Assembly (NCBI GenBank): GCA_029339505.1
Contig: JAQISU010000189.1
Span: 2,114,501-2,178,500 of the forward strand
DNA length: 64,000 nt
Source: Unio delphinus
Taxonomy: Eukaryota > Mollusca > Bivalvia > Unionida > Unionidae
Direction: 5' to 3'
Shown: piece by piece, positions 11,201-21,900 of the stretch
How the letters are laid out: every line of letters begins with the position of its first letter
How positions within the stretch are numbered: position 1 is the stretch's first letter
The notes under the pieces: generated by a model
Databases searched by the model: none
The model's input: only the letters and a program-made list of their open reading frames with translations
What the model was told of the DNA's origin: nothing
Program-made: the position numbers and the translations under genes

Positions 11201-13161
11201 TCCACCAATAATACTGGCCACCTATCGTGTGCTGAAAAATGGCGTTAAACTCTACAACAATAACAACAACAAACCAGCCATCATACTGTTAAAATGAATA
11301 AGGGACACAGCAGAGTGCTAAATGTTAATCATGTTACCAGTGTCTTTCCAGAAATATAAGATGCCAAGTTTCAACACAAAGTTACATAAGGTTTTATCAG
11401 GCTGATTAGATAAACAGTATTTTTGGATGTTTTTGATTGATTAGATTATTTTATTAAGAAGCCTGGAAGTCAGCTGACTTAAAATAGGGGAGGGCTTGGT
11501 TTAGAATTGATGAGGCTCTGGATGTATGGGTAGACTTTTTGGGTTAGATAATTTTATTCAGAAGCCTAGAATCAGCTGATTAAAATAGGGGAGGGCTTAG
11601 TTTAGAATTGCTGAGGCTCTGGGTGTATGGGTATACTATTTTTGGAGTACTTAACTTGAGAAAATATTTTACTGTTATCATGAGTTATATTAGCATTTGA
11701 GAAAATATTGGACAAAGTAGTACACAGTTTTGTTTATTGGGAATTTTTCTTTATTCCTGGTCAGATCCAATGTTTGTCTTTGGACCTGGCATTTGTAAAA
11801 TGAAATGTAAATTGAGAGTTTCACAGTCACTGGTTGATATTCATTAATCCCTGTCAGAACTCCCTATCATTAAAGTAAAGATTTTGAAAGTCGATAGCCT
11901 TTCTGTGAAAAAAATGAAATACTATTTATGCCATGTGAAGGGGGCCCCAAGTGGCCGAGTGATTAACGCGCTTTCCGCTACGGATCACTGCCATCTCACC
12001 TGTTTATGTCGGTTCGAGTCTAAGATTTGGCTAATGTAATTATATGGGTCGGTGGTTCTTTCCGGGGTGTTTTCCCAGGTTCTTCCTCCACCAATAATAC
12101 TGGCCGCCATGTATAGCCTATTGTGTGCTGAAAAATGGCATTAAACCCTAAAACAAATAACAAAACATGCCATGTGACATAACTGGCAAAGGTGACCAAT
12201 AACCAGTTCATCAATCAATTTATGAAATGAACTGGAAGTATTCTTTTATGTAACCCAGCTACAATAGAAGCTCAATTTAATCAAATATTGTATTATTAGG
12301 TAATACAACAGACTCCTGCCAATTAAATGATATTGAATGTGCATAGTGTGTACTTCCTAATTTTTTCACAGTTGAATGGCAAGTAGGTTGTGTTGATCTT
12401 TTCATTCTTGAATGGCAGGCAGATAATAGTGATCTTTTTACAGTTGAACGGCAAGTAGATTGTGTTCATCGTTTCATTATTGAATTTCAGGCAGACTGTG
12501 ATGAGTTTGAGCATCAAACACCATAATTTGATTACTGTCAAAAACCATGATTAGACTGCTGTCAAACACCATAATTTGATTGCTGTCACACACCATAATT
12601 TGATTACTATCCAACACCATAATGTTTTACTGTCAAGCACCATAATTTGATTACTGTCAAGCAAATAAACTAGAACAAACTCCTTAATTTGATTACTGTC
12701 AAACAAATAAACTGGGACAAACTCCTTAATTTGATTGCTGTCAAGCACCATAATTTGATTACTGTCAAACAAATAAACTGGGACAAACCCCTTAATTTTA
12801 TTTCAAATGGGTTTTTTTTTGTTTATTTTTAGAAATATTTAATTTTCTCTCTATCTTTACGTGCAGATGAAAGTTTTGGTTTGGTTTAATGTATGATGTG
12901 ATAATGTTATTTTGTACCAAAGCAATATAAGTGAAGTGCCATGCAGATGAAATGAGAATATATCATAGGATATAATAATTAATGAAAGAATATAGGATAT
13001 AATAATTATATAATAATTAATAAAAGAAATTATGACTAATGGACTAAATTCTATTCTATCTCTTACTTCATTTCTTTCAGACTGAATTTCCAATCCCAGA
13101 GCAATTCAAGACAGTATGGAATGGCTCAAAATTTGTGACAGGATGCACTGAAAGCGTTTGA
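1..13161 (+). CDS. CAP: Adenylyl cyclase-associated protein (CAP), 3' part, five coding exons
   Basis: CAP recycles cofilin-bound actin in the cytosol: its C-terminal CARP beta-helix binds ADP-actin and promotes nucleotide exchange. The visible coding exons are 1-155 (already open at the window edge), 4121-4244, 7092-7174, 7630-7773 and 13081-13161. All junctions are GT-AG and the phases agree (0, 1, 0, 0). Exon 1 gives the segment that follows the WH2 region (KTHKNP, then a Pro/Lys-rich linker and VLELQNKKW). Later exons give the CARP domain: [70 protein letters not shown]. The stop is TGA after TGCTESV, at the family's usual C-terminus. The N-terminal cyclase-binding and HFD domains lie left of the window. 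There is no frameshift or premature stop, so it appears intact. The assignment rests on recalled family motifs over about 160 residues. Confidence 0.95.
210..936 (+). repeat. CAP intron minisatellite built from the exon's 5' splice site
   Basis: About 30 degenerate 23-24 bp units of the type TGGGTAGTGGTAAGTAATT + CATTA fill most of the first 780 bases of the intron. The authentic exon/intron junction at 147-165 reads TGGGTAGTG|GTAAGTAATT and is identical over 19 bases to the units, so each carries nine exon-derived bases and a strong GTAAGT donor. Variants include TAGCGGTAAGT and GTGTGGTAAGT. The array resumes for about 1.5 units at 2768-2801, beyond a transposon insertion. Confidence 0.92.
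1297..1858 (-). pseudogene. Broken pogo/Tigger transposase
   Basis: Read on the minus strand from the ATG at 1858. The N-terminal part ([13 protein letters not shown], then a basic linker [13 protein letters not shown]) is a CENP-B/psq-like helix-turn-helix. A frameshift near 1,620 moves the continuation to another frame, where MAAEKHIDD and [14 protein letters not shown] text ([12 protein letters not shown], the first DDE Asp) are readable. Coding similarity stops near 1,312, so the second and third catalytic acidic residues are missing. The copy cannot encode an active transposase. Family placement rests on remembered Tigger motifs. Confidence 0.8.
1860..2640. other. Non-coding interior of the pogo element
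   Basis: Between the transposase start and the right subterminal repeats there is moderately CpG-containing DNA with open frames up to about 117 codons on either strand. None shows recognisable motifs. It is probably the 5' leader or rearranged interior of the element. Confidence 0.5.
2825..3178 (+). mobile_element. tRNA-derived SINE, family A, copy 1
   Basis: The head resembles a tRNA: box A region TGGCCTACTGGTTAGAGTGT and box B GCGTTCGAACCC. The body contains TGTCACTGGGTGGGATATCATG and ends in a (CA)n tail (3124-3176). A perfect 14-bp target duplication TCTTACAATACCTA flanks it at 2811-2824 and 3179-3192. The same body occurs at 4569, 16360 and 37759. It is not a functional tRNA gene because the fold is not maintained beyond the head. 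Confidence 0.88.
3400..3445 (+). repeat. Short 14-bp tandem repeat
   Basis: AGTGCTGGTTGGTC is repeated about three times in the CAP intron. Confidence 0.8.
4121..4244 (+). CDS. CAP: CAP exon b
   Basis: Acceptor TTCTATCAG ends at 4120. 124 nt encode the first strands of the CARP domain ([17 protein letters not shown]...). The exon ends in phase 1 before GTAAGC. Confidence 0.95.
4569..4862 (+). mobile_element. tRNA-derived SINE, family A, copy 2
   Basis: Head TGGCCTAGTGGTTAGAGTGT and box B GGGTTCGATCTC; body TGACTGGGTGGGACAAAATG, matching copy 1. The tail is A-rich. Flanks ACTACTTGCCCTGA and ACTAATTGTCCCTAA may be a decayed target duplication. Lies in the second CAP intron. Confidence 0.85.
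4895..5146 (+). repeat. Interspersed repeat fragment, family C
   Basis: GATGACATCTTATGATATTT, TACTAAATGAAA and GCAGCCATTTTGCAAATCTT recur in related order at 8165-8465 and, partly inverted, at 53746-54360. The class is unknown and there is no coding capacity. Confidence 0.6.
5147..5258 (+). repeat. Compound microsatellite (ATGT)n(AT)n
   Basis: About eleven ATGT units pass directly into about 33 AT units. It produces meaningless YIYIYI/CMYV reading frames on both strands. Confidence 0.97.
5259..6998. other. CAP intron sequence with no recognised feature
   Basis: AT-rich, CpG-poor intron DNA. Open frames near 6,700-7,050 are short and lack motifs. No array or transposon end was recognised. 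Confidence 0.5.
6999..7035 (+). repeat. Microsatellite (ATA)n(ATG)n
   Basis: About seven ATA units followed by five GAT/ATG units, some 55 bases upstream of CAP exon c. Confidence 0.9.
7092..7174 (+). CDS. CAP: CAP exon c
   Basis: Acceptor TTTTACCAG ends at 7091. The split codon G/AC gives Asp of [18 protein letters not shown]. Ends in phase 0 before GTGAAG. Confidence 0.94.
7630..7773 (+). CDS. CAP: CAP exon d
   Basis: Acceptor TTCTTGTAG ends at 7629. 48 codons encode the conserved core [14 protein letters not shown] and [11 protein letters not shown]. Donor GTAAGT at 7774. Confidence 0.95.
8165..8465 (+). repeat. Interspersed repeat fragment, family C
   Basis: Starts near TTATTAGCTCTACTGTTCAC and contains GGCCATCTTGAAAATC, ATGTCTTATGATGTCTGGTT and AATGAAAATGGTGC. 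These match the families of motifs at 4895-5146 and 53746-54360. Confidence 0.6.
8470..8905 (+). repeat. 34-35 bp minisatellite carrying AATAAA in nearly every unit
   Basis: About 12 copies of a unit AAAACCCCACTAAATAT + YNAAATAAAGAGTRAGG. Two subtypes differ by ATTTCAA versus ATCGAA. Almost every unit contains the hexamer AATAAA on the coding strand of CAP. Lies in the last CAP intron. Confidence 0.92.
9005..9860 (+). repeat. 44-bp minisatellite
   Basis: About 19 copies of GGTACAGGAGTATATGCTTT followed by GTGTTCAKTTCTATTGTAAA and ATAC. Alternating ATTTATATTG and AGTTCTATTG subtypes suggest a dimeric register. The unit has no stop in one phase, so it yields an artefactual 169-codon frame. Confidence 0.93.
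9934..10000 (+). mobile_element. tRNA-like SINE head, third family
   Basis: GTTAGCTCGATCAGTAAAG resembles box A and GAGGTTTGAATCACC box B, spaced as in a tRNA. The body that follows is not shared with the other SINEs here. Confidence 0.45.
10660..11034 (+). repeat. Minisatellite, 52-66 bp units
   Basis: Repeats of GACCAGCCATCATACTGTTA, AAATTAGGACAGCCATGCTG and TTTGAACTCTGATG, some units lacking the TTTGAAATTTT end. About six copies. The array resumes at 11274 after a SINE insertion. Confidence 0.88.
11035..11273 (+). mobile_element. tRNA-derived SINE, family B, copy 1
   Basis: Head GGGGCCCCGAGTGGTCCAAA, box B GGGTTCAAGTC, body AGAAAGCTTGCCAGTAGCTT and CTTCCTCCACCAATAATACT, 3' end GTGCTGAAAAATGGCGTTAA and an ACAACAA tail. 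It sits inside the preceding minisatellite: CCAGCGATCATA before and CCAGCCATCATA after are either target duplications or adjacent units. Confidence 0.87.
11437..11640 (+). repeat. Two-copy tandem duplication, about 110 bp
   Basis: AAAATAGGGGAGGGCTTRGT, TTAGAATTG and GAGGCTCTGG recur once with the same spacing. Only two copies are visible. Confidence 0.8.
11939..12166 (+). mobile_element. tRNA-derived SINE, family B, copy 2
   Basis: Head GGGGCCCCAAGTGGCCGAGT, box B TCGGTTCGAGTC, the same CTTCCTCCACCAATAATACT and GTGCTGAAAAATGGCATTAA ends. A perfect 11-bp target duplication ATGCCATGTGA lies at 11928-11938 and 12167-12177. Confidence 0.9.
12360..12800 (+). repeat. Irregular minisatellites
   Basis: Two adjoining arrays: CAGTTGAATGGCAAGTAG-type units to about 12,500, then CACCATAATTTGATTACTGT-type units with CAAACAAATAAACTGGGAC inserts to 12,800. 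Confidence 0.8.
13081..13161 (+). CDS. CAP: CAP terminal coding exon
   Basis: Acceptor TTTCTTTCAG ends at 13080. 26 codons ([26 protein letters not shown]) plus TGA at 13159-13161. The preceding intron is 5.3 kb and full of tandem arrays. Confidence 0.95.
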   Translation, partial: TEFPIPEQFKTVWNGSKFVTGCTESV

Positions 13162-13589
13162 TCCAGTGTAGATTTTCTCCGACATGTAGATATATTCAAT
13201 CTCTGGCACATTCCATTGTGTCCTGTTTAAGTAACCATATCATTAGAAAATTGGTATACTCCAAAAATCATTTTTTAGAGATTAAAATGCACTGTAACAT
13301 ATGTTATTGTATGTAGCACACATTATGAGTTGTAATTCTAAATCGGCCATTACGAAATTTCCAATATCTGGCAAATGATGACGTAACTGTGGATCTTTGT
13401 CCACGTTGTTTGTATTTTAGGGACATTTTATATATTGGGGTCTATTCTAGGATGTACATTTACAGACTTTACACTAATGTTAGCATTTTTTGGGTCGAAA
13501 CATCAACAGAAAAATGTGTGAAAAATGTGCATCATATCTCCTACCCCTACCTTTATTTTTTATGTGCCTCCACCATCCAAAAACTGCTG

Positions 13590-13675
13590 AATAAATCTGA
13601 TTGCCTAATCTATGCATTGTTTTCTGATTAAAGTTCATTTGGGAGTAATTGTTCTGAATAATTTCATGAAATAAA
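13590..13675 (+). promoter_or_regulatory. CAP: Candidate CAP poly(A) signals
   Basis: AATAAA hexamers lie at 13590-13595 and 13670-13675, 430-510 bases after the CAP stop. The second is followed by AT-rich DNA. Either would give an ordinary 3' UTR. No cleavage site can be read from the genome alone. Confidence 0.45.
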
Positions 13676-13679
13676 AACA

Positions 13680-15584
13680 ATAATAAATTTTTATCTTGTC
13701 AAAGATACTTGCATAACATATGATGTCAAGCCATAAATATTAGGGGTCCACATATTTGATTGCATAATGCACAAGGAGATCAGGGTCTGTGGTCATTCTA
13801 CTTATGATTTCTGGTACACGATATTAACTCTTATGTGTCCGTTCGATGTCATTTCAGGCAACTCTATACGTGATTTCAAGCAAATAGTATCAATTCTTCT
13901 GTATACTCGCTACCTGATTTCATGTAAACAGTATCATCTGTTCTGCATACTCTTTATCTAGTCTCAGGTGAACAGTATCATTTGTCTGTTTGTATCATTG
14001 TCAGTGAACAGTATCAATTTGTCTGCCTACTCATATATTTCCAGTGAATGGTATCAACTCCATGACCTTTAATAATGATGATATATCAGTGTTATATGAC
14101 AATTCACCACTTCTATGGTTCCAGGTAACAAAATATGTTATATGCATTAGAAAGAGAAATGAGCAATTTCTGTTTAATGGTAGATAATTTATGAAAATGT
14201 CATCATAAAGTTAAAATCATGAATGTAACATGTCTCCAATTCATTCTTCTTGAGATCTTCCTCATTATAACATGGTAGACAGAATCCATAATCACCAACC
14301 GTGTTATGTACAGAACTGTGTTATACCGAGTTCCATGAGGTCCATAATCGCCAACCATGTTATGTACAGAACCATGTTATTCCGAGTTCCATGATGTATT
14401 GATAATAGCATAATATACAAAATTGTGATATAGCTGAAGTAACAAATGGTGTTTTGGAAATGAACTAAAAGAAGGTCTTATAAAAATGAAATAAAGAGTT
14501 TTGATTTTCCTCTTGTATTAACAACTTAAATTCTTAATAAATTGGAGTGATAACAATGTCTAATGACTTTGTTCTTGAACTGTCATAATGAAGATTTTTT
14601 TGTGAATCTTTAGAGCTTTGTTAATTTACAATTATTCAGCCCTGGACTGTTTTAGCTAATAAATATTAATAATTAATTTTAGCTATTTAATATTATTAAT
14701 GTTAGCTAATTAAGATAATGTTGTAACCAGTAGGGATTGTTATTCAAGCAATGAAGATCATAAAGGCTATATTCGGGTAGTTGTTAAAATATGAAACAAA
14801 TTCGTGCCAAAACTTAAGTGCCTGTTTTATTGGAATGTATTGTAATAGTTTTTTTTAACAAGCTTAGGGGTTTCATTTGCTTTTCAGACATGCTTTTAGC
14901 TGCAAAGCCTTGTATTCAGAGGAACAAAAAAAAAATGTTGATTTTACGAAAAAAAATTGTGCAAGTTACCATATATTTTGCTTGCATATTCAGTCCAATT
15001 TTGTTGTACATTAAATATGAGTTTGGAATGGTTAGATTTATTTTTTTATATCTACATATGTTGGTTCCACCTTATCAATATTAGTTTTTCATCTTATTTA
15101 AAATTAGGGTAGAAGCAGCATGGAACAAACTTGTATCATTTCTATTATATACTACTTATATTACTCTAGAAATTTAACCAAATGATGTATATGTGTAATA
15201 ACTATCAATTGAAAAGGGTGAATTATGGAATTATTTGTATTATATTCATTTATAATCTTATTTCTTATCAAACAATGTTTTGCAATCTAAAATTGTCAAA
15301 TAAATGAAAACTGGTTTTGTCCTCATATCTTTGGCAGAAATGGTTTTCGAAATTCTTTAAACATGTTTACAAAAACGTACCTTATTTTTTTCAAGAACAA
15401 AGCTGTACAGAACTAAAAACAAGATTGACCCAGACCATCTAGTTTGTAGTACATGTACAGATAAAAAAAGAGTCCCATATTATTAATAATAATTATTAGT
15501 AGGAACTACATAGACCCTGTGTCAACTGTTTTTTTTTATGCATTTGACAGATGCTATTTCTTGTATGAATAGTAGAATAAATTC
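13680..15584. other. Region downstream of CAP with small duplications only
   Basis: A 45-bp-type repeat (GTGAACAGTATCA / CTGCATACTC) occurs about four times at 13,850-14,060. A 56-bp duplication (AACCGTGTTATGTACAGAAC) lies at 14,290-14,395. The rest is plain AT-rich DNA. No coding exon was recognised. Confidence 0.55.
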
Positions 15585-16142
15585 CACTGACCCTGATTGA
15601 CTATTGTAAAATAAATAGCACAGACCCTAGTTGACTGTTGTAAAATAAATAGCACAGACCCTGATTGACTATTGTAAAATAAATAGCACAGACCCTGATT
15701 GACTATTGTAAAATAAATAGGACAGACCCTGATTGACTATTGTAAAATAAATAGCACAGACCCTGATTGACTATTGTAAAATAAATAGCACAGACCCTGA
15801 TTGACTATTGTAAAATAAATAGCACAGACCCTGGTTGACTGTTGTAAAATAAATAGCACAGAGCCTGATTGACTGTTGTAAAATAAATAGCACAGACCCT
15901 GATTGACTATTGTAAAATAAATAGGACAGACCCTGATTGACTATTGTAAAATAAATAGGACAGACCCTGATTGACTATTGTAAAATAAATAGCACAGACC
16001 CTGATTGACTATTGTAAAATAAATAGCACTGACCCTGGTTGACTGTTGTAAAATAAATAGCACAGACCCTGATTGACTATTGTAAAATAAATAGCACAGA
16101 CCCTGATTGACTATTGTAAAATAAATAGCACAGACCCTAATC
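15585..16142 (+). repeat. 34-bp minisatellite, about 16 copies
   Basis: Unit ACTATTGTAAAATAAATAGC followed by ACAGACCCTGATTG. Very homogeneous, with rare G variants (ATAGGACAG) and ACTGTTG. Each unit carries AATAAA on the plus strand. Lies 2.4 kb after the CAP stop. Confidence 0.95.
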
Positions 16143-16359
16143 AACTAGTGAATTGCTGGCATGAGATGTCTGATCTGGGTCTGTGCTGTTTTATATAATA
16201 CAACTCAATTTACCCCCAGATAAAAAAATTTAATATAAAATAGAGTCTTAACCTGTTAATAGGATGCACATAGATGCTACGGAGAGAAGAATACATCTTA
16301 GAGTAATATTAACACACGTTTGCTTGGCTTGGTGAGATGCTTCTTGATCACATGATCAT

Positions 16360-16770
16360 AGCGGATATGACAGTCTGGTGTCAAAGTAATATGACTGAAT
16401 GTGACATGATGCTTCATGTCTGTGACATGATGCTCCATGTCTGTGGCATGATGCTCCATGTCTGTGGCATGATGCTCCATGTCTGTGGCATGATGCTCCA
16501 TGTCTGTGGCATGATGCTCGAGTGCTACATGTCACTATAAACCACCACATTACTGACATCTTAGTGATACGTTTTAAAGCTACATTACAAATCCAAATCA
16601 CACACACACACACACACACACAAAGGATAATGATGTGACATGATGCCACATATCTGCGGTATGATGACCCAGTACTAGACATCACTATAAACTACCACAT
16701 TGCAGACCTCTTATTGACATGACTGAAAAATCATTAAAGCTTCTTTAAAAATCCAAATCTTTCACACACT
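16360..16770 (+). mobile_element. SINE family A bodies with an internal 21-bp tandem expansion
   Basis: The first body (from about 16,365) corresponds to the family A middle. It contains about six copies of CATGATGCTCCATGTCTGTG+G at 16404-16520, then CACTATAAACCACCACATTA and a (CA)n tail at 16598-16622. A second partial body (16,625-16,770) follows directly with TGACATGATGCCACATATCT and ATCACTATAAACTACCACAT. No tRNA head is present, so both are 5'-truncated. Confidence 0.8.
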
Positions 16771-17149
16771 TTTTTGCATGGCAGGATCAAGACAGTACAT
16801 AGTTGGTAATTTGCTTTATTTTCACAAAAACTAATTTTAAATTTCAATAATTTCTTTCTCTGCTGATTTTAACAATGAACCACATTTAAAATTAATAGGG
16901 AGTTGTGTATGGAATGTATATAATCATTAAACAGCATAGACCAAACAAATTTTCTGTTAGGGTCAATATAAAGATGGTTGTTCTGTTTACCAGTGCTGAA
17001 TTTCTTGCCGCTTACTGTAGTTACTCTTGTTGTGAATGTTGTGTACCCAAAATGCTGATTTAATGTACAAAGAAACCCTGCTTGAATGCAATTTTTAGGG
17101 CAACAATAAATGAAAAAAAAAAATGGAATATGAATGGACAAGGGCTAGT

Positions 17150-18918
17150 AATAATCAAAATTCAAGTCAGATATGTATAATAAGTATGCTACCTGCCAGT
17201 TTATATAGGTCAGAATTAAAATAGCCCAATGCCCAGAATTAAAATAGCCCCATGCCTAACAAAAATGAATGATTGCTGAGTAAGAACATTAAATATGAAT
17301 CAGTAAGCTGTAGGTTACTAAAAGCTTAACTGAATTTTGTTTCCTTTTGTGAGCTTTATTGATTGTTGAGTGGTGACATGAAAAAAGGAATATTTAAGAA
17401 AGAAGAAAAATTGGAAGCTATGATGTATATTGTATTACTGTATAATAAATTGCATTATAGCAAGGTTATTGCATTTGTTTAATTTGAAATCTTTCAATTG
17501 ATAGGTCTAAAAGGTTTTACAAATTATTTTTAATGTCAAGTTAATCTCCGTTATGGTGCTAAACATTTTATTTTCTTACTGGTGTTACTTTAAATTTATT
17601 CCATGGAGTCCTTAAAGATATTGAATGTGTAACCATAACATTACCACATTGTTGATTCTTTGAATAGTTGAATAGTTGAATTGCATGCTTCTTAAGAGTT
17701 CCAGTTAAATGCATGTCTGCTGTTAATACTCTCAAAAAATACAAAATTAGCATATCTGAAGAAGTACTTGATTTACCATGCAGTGCTGCATCAAGAACGA
17801 GTTTTTGCCTAACATGTGGATAATGTAGACATGCTTACACACAAGTCAAGTCCAACCAATGGGTCAGTATTGTTCTACTAATTACCCCGATCTGCCAGTT
17901 AATTATTTCATGAAGATTGAGTTTTTGTTTGCTTTTCTGGTCAGCCTAATCTGGCAGCACATTATTTGATAGAAAAAAATGCCGTCTGCACATTTTGCAG
18001 TTCAACTTGACTTTGAACAAGGACATTCAGTGATGCCGACTGTACTGTTCACTTCAATAATTGAATAGTATTGTCATGAGGAAAGTTTGATATTTTGGAA
18101 ATTCCCAAGCTAAATATAAATTTTCCCAGGAGTCAAAACTCAATTGCATCTTACTCAGAATAGTTGATATTCATTGAAATGTTTTGCTGCATTTCAGACA
18201 TATGGTTTTGGTCATTTGCTGTGACCAGTGGTCAACCATAATTATTTATTATCTGCATGGAATGGGTCAACCTTATGGTTTCATGGAATACTTAATTTGC
18301 AGTGAATTATTACCAATTTACAATTATTTTAAATACGACTTTGACTAAAATGGCAGATTTATTTTTCTTGGCAGCTTATGCTAATCTCAACTTGTTCACA
18401 TCCACATTAGAAAGACGTGCCATTTGGACTGTTTTATCAATGAATTAGCATGAAAACTATACCGTATTAACATCTTTCTTTGCAATGTAAGTAAGATTAA
18501 TTGATCACGGACACATGAACACACTGTCTTTTGGAAAATATGACAGTTATTTTTTTATTTTTTTTTATTCACACAGGTCTTTCTGTTTCGTGTAGCAAGT
18601 TAATGTGAGACACTACTAGTTGCCACCAGCTAGATTTAGTTACTATGTGTCATTTTTGCTTTGGTCATTTAAAGTGAGATGGACAAAGTTTTCTTATTTC
18701 ACATATACATAAAGTGAGCAAAGAGGTGGAACATATATTTTATAGCTATTTGATGTAGATCTTATTTTTATGTAAAATTTGCAACATATTCATAATCTGC
18801 TATCAAATTATATACAATAAACTAATTTTCAGTTATATCCCGTTGATGGTTTTTTGTTTCACCATTTCTTTGAGACACAGGTAGCACCTGTGCAATTGGT
18901 CAAGGTATAAATGGTAAT
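17150..18918. other. Non-coding stretch with no recognised feature
   Basis: AT-rich, CpG-poor DNA. One short direct repeat (AGAATTAAAATAGCCC twice near 17,215-17,255). No exon-like frame with recognisable motifs on either strand. Confidence 0.5.
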
Positions 18919-21900
18919 ATTCCCATGCTTTGATATTCTTCATTTTAGATTCCAACCGTATTCCCATGCTTTGATATTCTTCATTTTAGATTCCAACCGT
19001 ATTCCCATGCTTTGATATTCTTCATTTTAGATTCCAACCGTATTCCCATGCTTTGATATTCTTCATTTTAGATTCCAACCGTATTCCCATGCTTTGATAT
19101 TCTTCATTTTAGATTCCAACCGTATTCCCATGCTTTGATATTCTTCATTTTAGATTCCAACCGTATTCCCATGCTTTGATATTCTCCATTTTAGATTCCA
19201 ACCGTATTCCCATGCTTTGATATTCTCCATTTTAGATTCCAACCGTATTCCCATGCTTTGATATTCTCCATTTTAGATTCCAACCGTATTCCCATGCTTT
19301 GATATTCTCCATTTTAGATTCCAACCGTATTCCCATGCTTTGATATTCTCCATTTTAGATTCCAACCGTATTCCCATGCTTTGATATTCTCCATTTTAGA
19401 TTCCAACCGTATTCCCATGCTTTGATATTCTTCATTTTAGATTCCAACCATATTCCCATGCTTTGATATTCTTCATTTTAGATTCCAACCATATTCCCAT
19501 GCTTTGATATTCTTCATTTTAGATTCCAACCGTATTCCCATGCTTTGATATTCTTCATTTTAGATTCCAACCGTATTCCCATGCTTTGATATTCTTCATT
19601 TTAGATTCCAACCGTATTCCCATGCTTTGATATTCTCCATTTTAGATTCCAACCGTATTCCCATGCGTTGATATTCTCCATTTTAGATTCCAACCATATT
19701 CCCATGCTTTGATATTCTTCATTTTAGATTCCAACCATATTCCCATGCTTTGATATTCTTCATTTTAGATTCCAACCATATTCCCATGCTTTGATATTCT
19801 TCATTTTAGATTCCAACCATATTCCCATGCTTTGATATTCTTCATTTTAGATTCCAACCATATTCCCATGCTTTGATATTCTTCATTTTAGATTCCAACC
19901 ATATTCCCATGCTTTGATATTCTTCATTTTAGATTCCAACCGTATTCCCATGCTTTGATATTCTTCATTTTAGATTCCAACCGTATTCCCATGCTTTGAT
20001 ATTCTTCATTTTAGATTCCAACCGTATTCCCATGCTTTGATATTCTTCATTTTAGATTCCAACCGTATTCCCATGCTTTGATATTCTTCATTTTAGATTC
20101 CAACCGTATTCCCATGCTTTGATATTCTTCATTTTAGATTCCAACCGTATTCCCATGCTTTGATATTCTTCATTTTAGATTCCAACCGTATTCCCATGCT
20201 TTGACATTCTTCATATTAGATTCCAACCGTATTCCCATGCTTTGACATTCTCCATTTTAGATTCCAACCGTATTCCCATGCTTTGACATTCTCCATTTTA
20301 GATTCCAACCGTATTCCCATGCTTTGACATTCTCCATTTTAGATTCCAACCGTATTCCCATGCTTTGACATTCTCCATTTTAGATCCCAACCGTATTCCC
20401 ATGCTTTGACATTCTCCATTTTAGATTCCAACCGTATTCCCATGCTTTGACATTCTCCATTTTAGATTCCAACCGTATTCCCATGCTTTGATATTCTCCA
20501 TTTTAGATTCCAACCGTATTCCCATGCTTTGACATTCTCCATTTTAGATTCCAACCGTATTCCCATGCTTTGATATTCTTCATTTTAGATTCCAACCGTA
20601 TTCCCATGCTTTGATATTCTTCATTTTAGATTCCAACGATATTCCCATGCTTTGACATTCTCCATTTTAGATTCCAACCGTATTCCCATGCTTTGACATT
20701 CTCCATTTTAGATTCCAACCGTATTCCCATGCTTTGACATTCTCCATTTTAGATTCCAACCGTATTCCCATGCTTTGACATTCTCCATTTTAGATTCCAA
20801 CCGTATTCCCATGCTTTGACATTCTCCATTTTAGATTCCAACCGTATTCCCATGCTTTGACATTCTTCATTTTCGATTCCAACCGTATTCCCATGCTTTG
20901 ACATTCTTCATTTTAGATTCCAACCGTATTCCCATGCTTTGATATTCTTCATTTTAGATTCCAACCGTATTCCCATGCTTTGATATTCTTCATTTTAGAT
21001 TCCAACCGTATTCCCATGCTTTGATATTCTTCATTTTAGATTCCAACCGTATTCCCATGCTTTGATATTCTTCATTTTAGATTCCAACCGTATTCCCATG
21101 CTTTGATATTCTTCATTTTAGATTCCAACCGTATTCCCATGCTTTGATATTCTCCATTTTAGATTCCAACCGTATTCCCATGCTTTGATATTCTTCATTT
21201 TAGATTCCAACCGTATTCCCATGCTTTGATATTCTCCATTTTAGATTCCAACCGTATTCCCATGCTTTGATATTCTCCATTTTAGATTCCAACCGTATTC
21301 CCATGCTTTGATATTCTTCATTTTAGATTCCAACCGTATTCCCATGCTTTGATATTCTTCATTTTAGATTCCAACCGTATTCCCATGCTTTGATATTCTC
21401 CATTTTAGATTCCAACCGTATTCCCATGCTTTGATATTCTCCATTTTAGATTCCAACCGTATTCCCATGCTTTGATATTCTTCATTTTAGATTCCAACCG
21501 TATTCCCATGCTTTGATATTCTTCATTTTAGATTCCAACCGTATTCCCATGCTTTGATATTCTCCATTTTAGATTCCAACCGTATTCCCATGCTTTGATA
21601 TTCTCCATTTTAGATTCCAACCGTATTCCCATGCTTTGATATTCTTCATTTTAGATTCCAACCGTATTCCCATGCTTTGATATTCTTCATTTTAGATTCC
21701 AACCGTATTCCCATGCTTTGATATTCTTCATTTTAGATTCCAACCGTATTCCCATGCTTTGATATTCTTCATTTTAGATTCCAACCGTATTCCCATGCTT
21801 TGATATTCTTCATTTTAGATTCCAACCGTATTCCCATGCTTTGATATTCTTCATTTTAGATTCCAACCGTATTCCCATGCTTTGATATTCTCCATTTTAG

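Noticed and set aside
11939..12012. tRNA gene
   Set aside because: Head of a family B SINE with an 11-bp target duplication.
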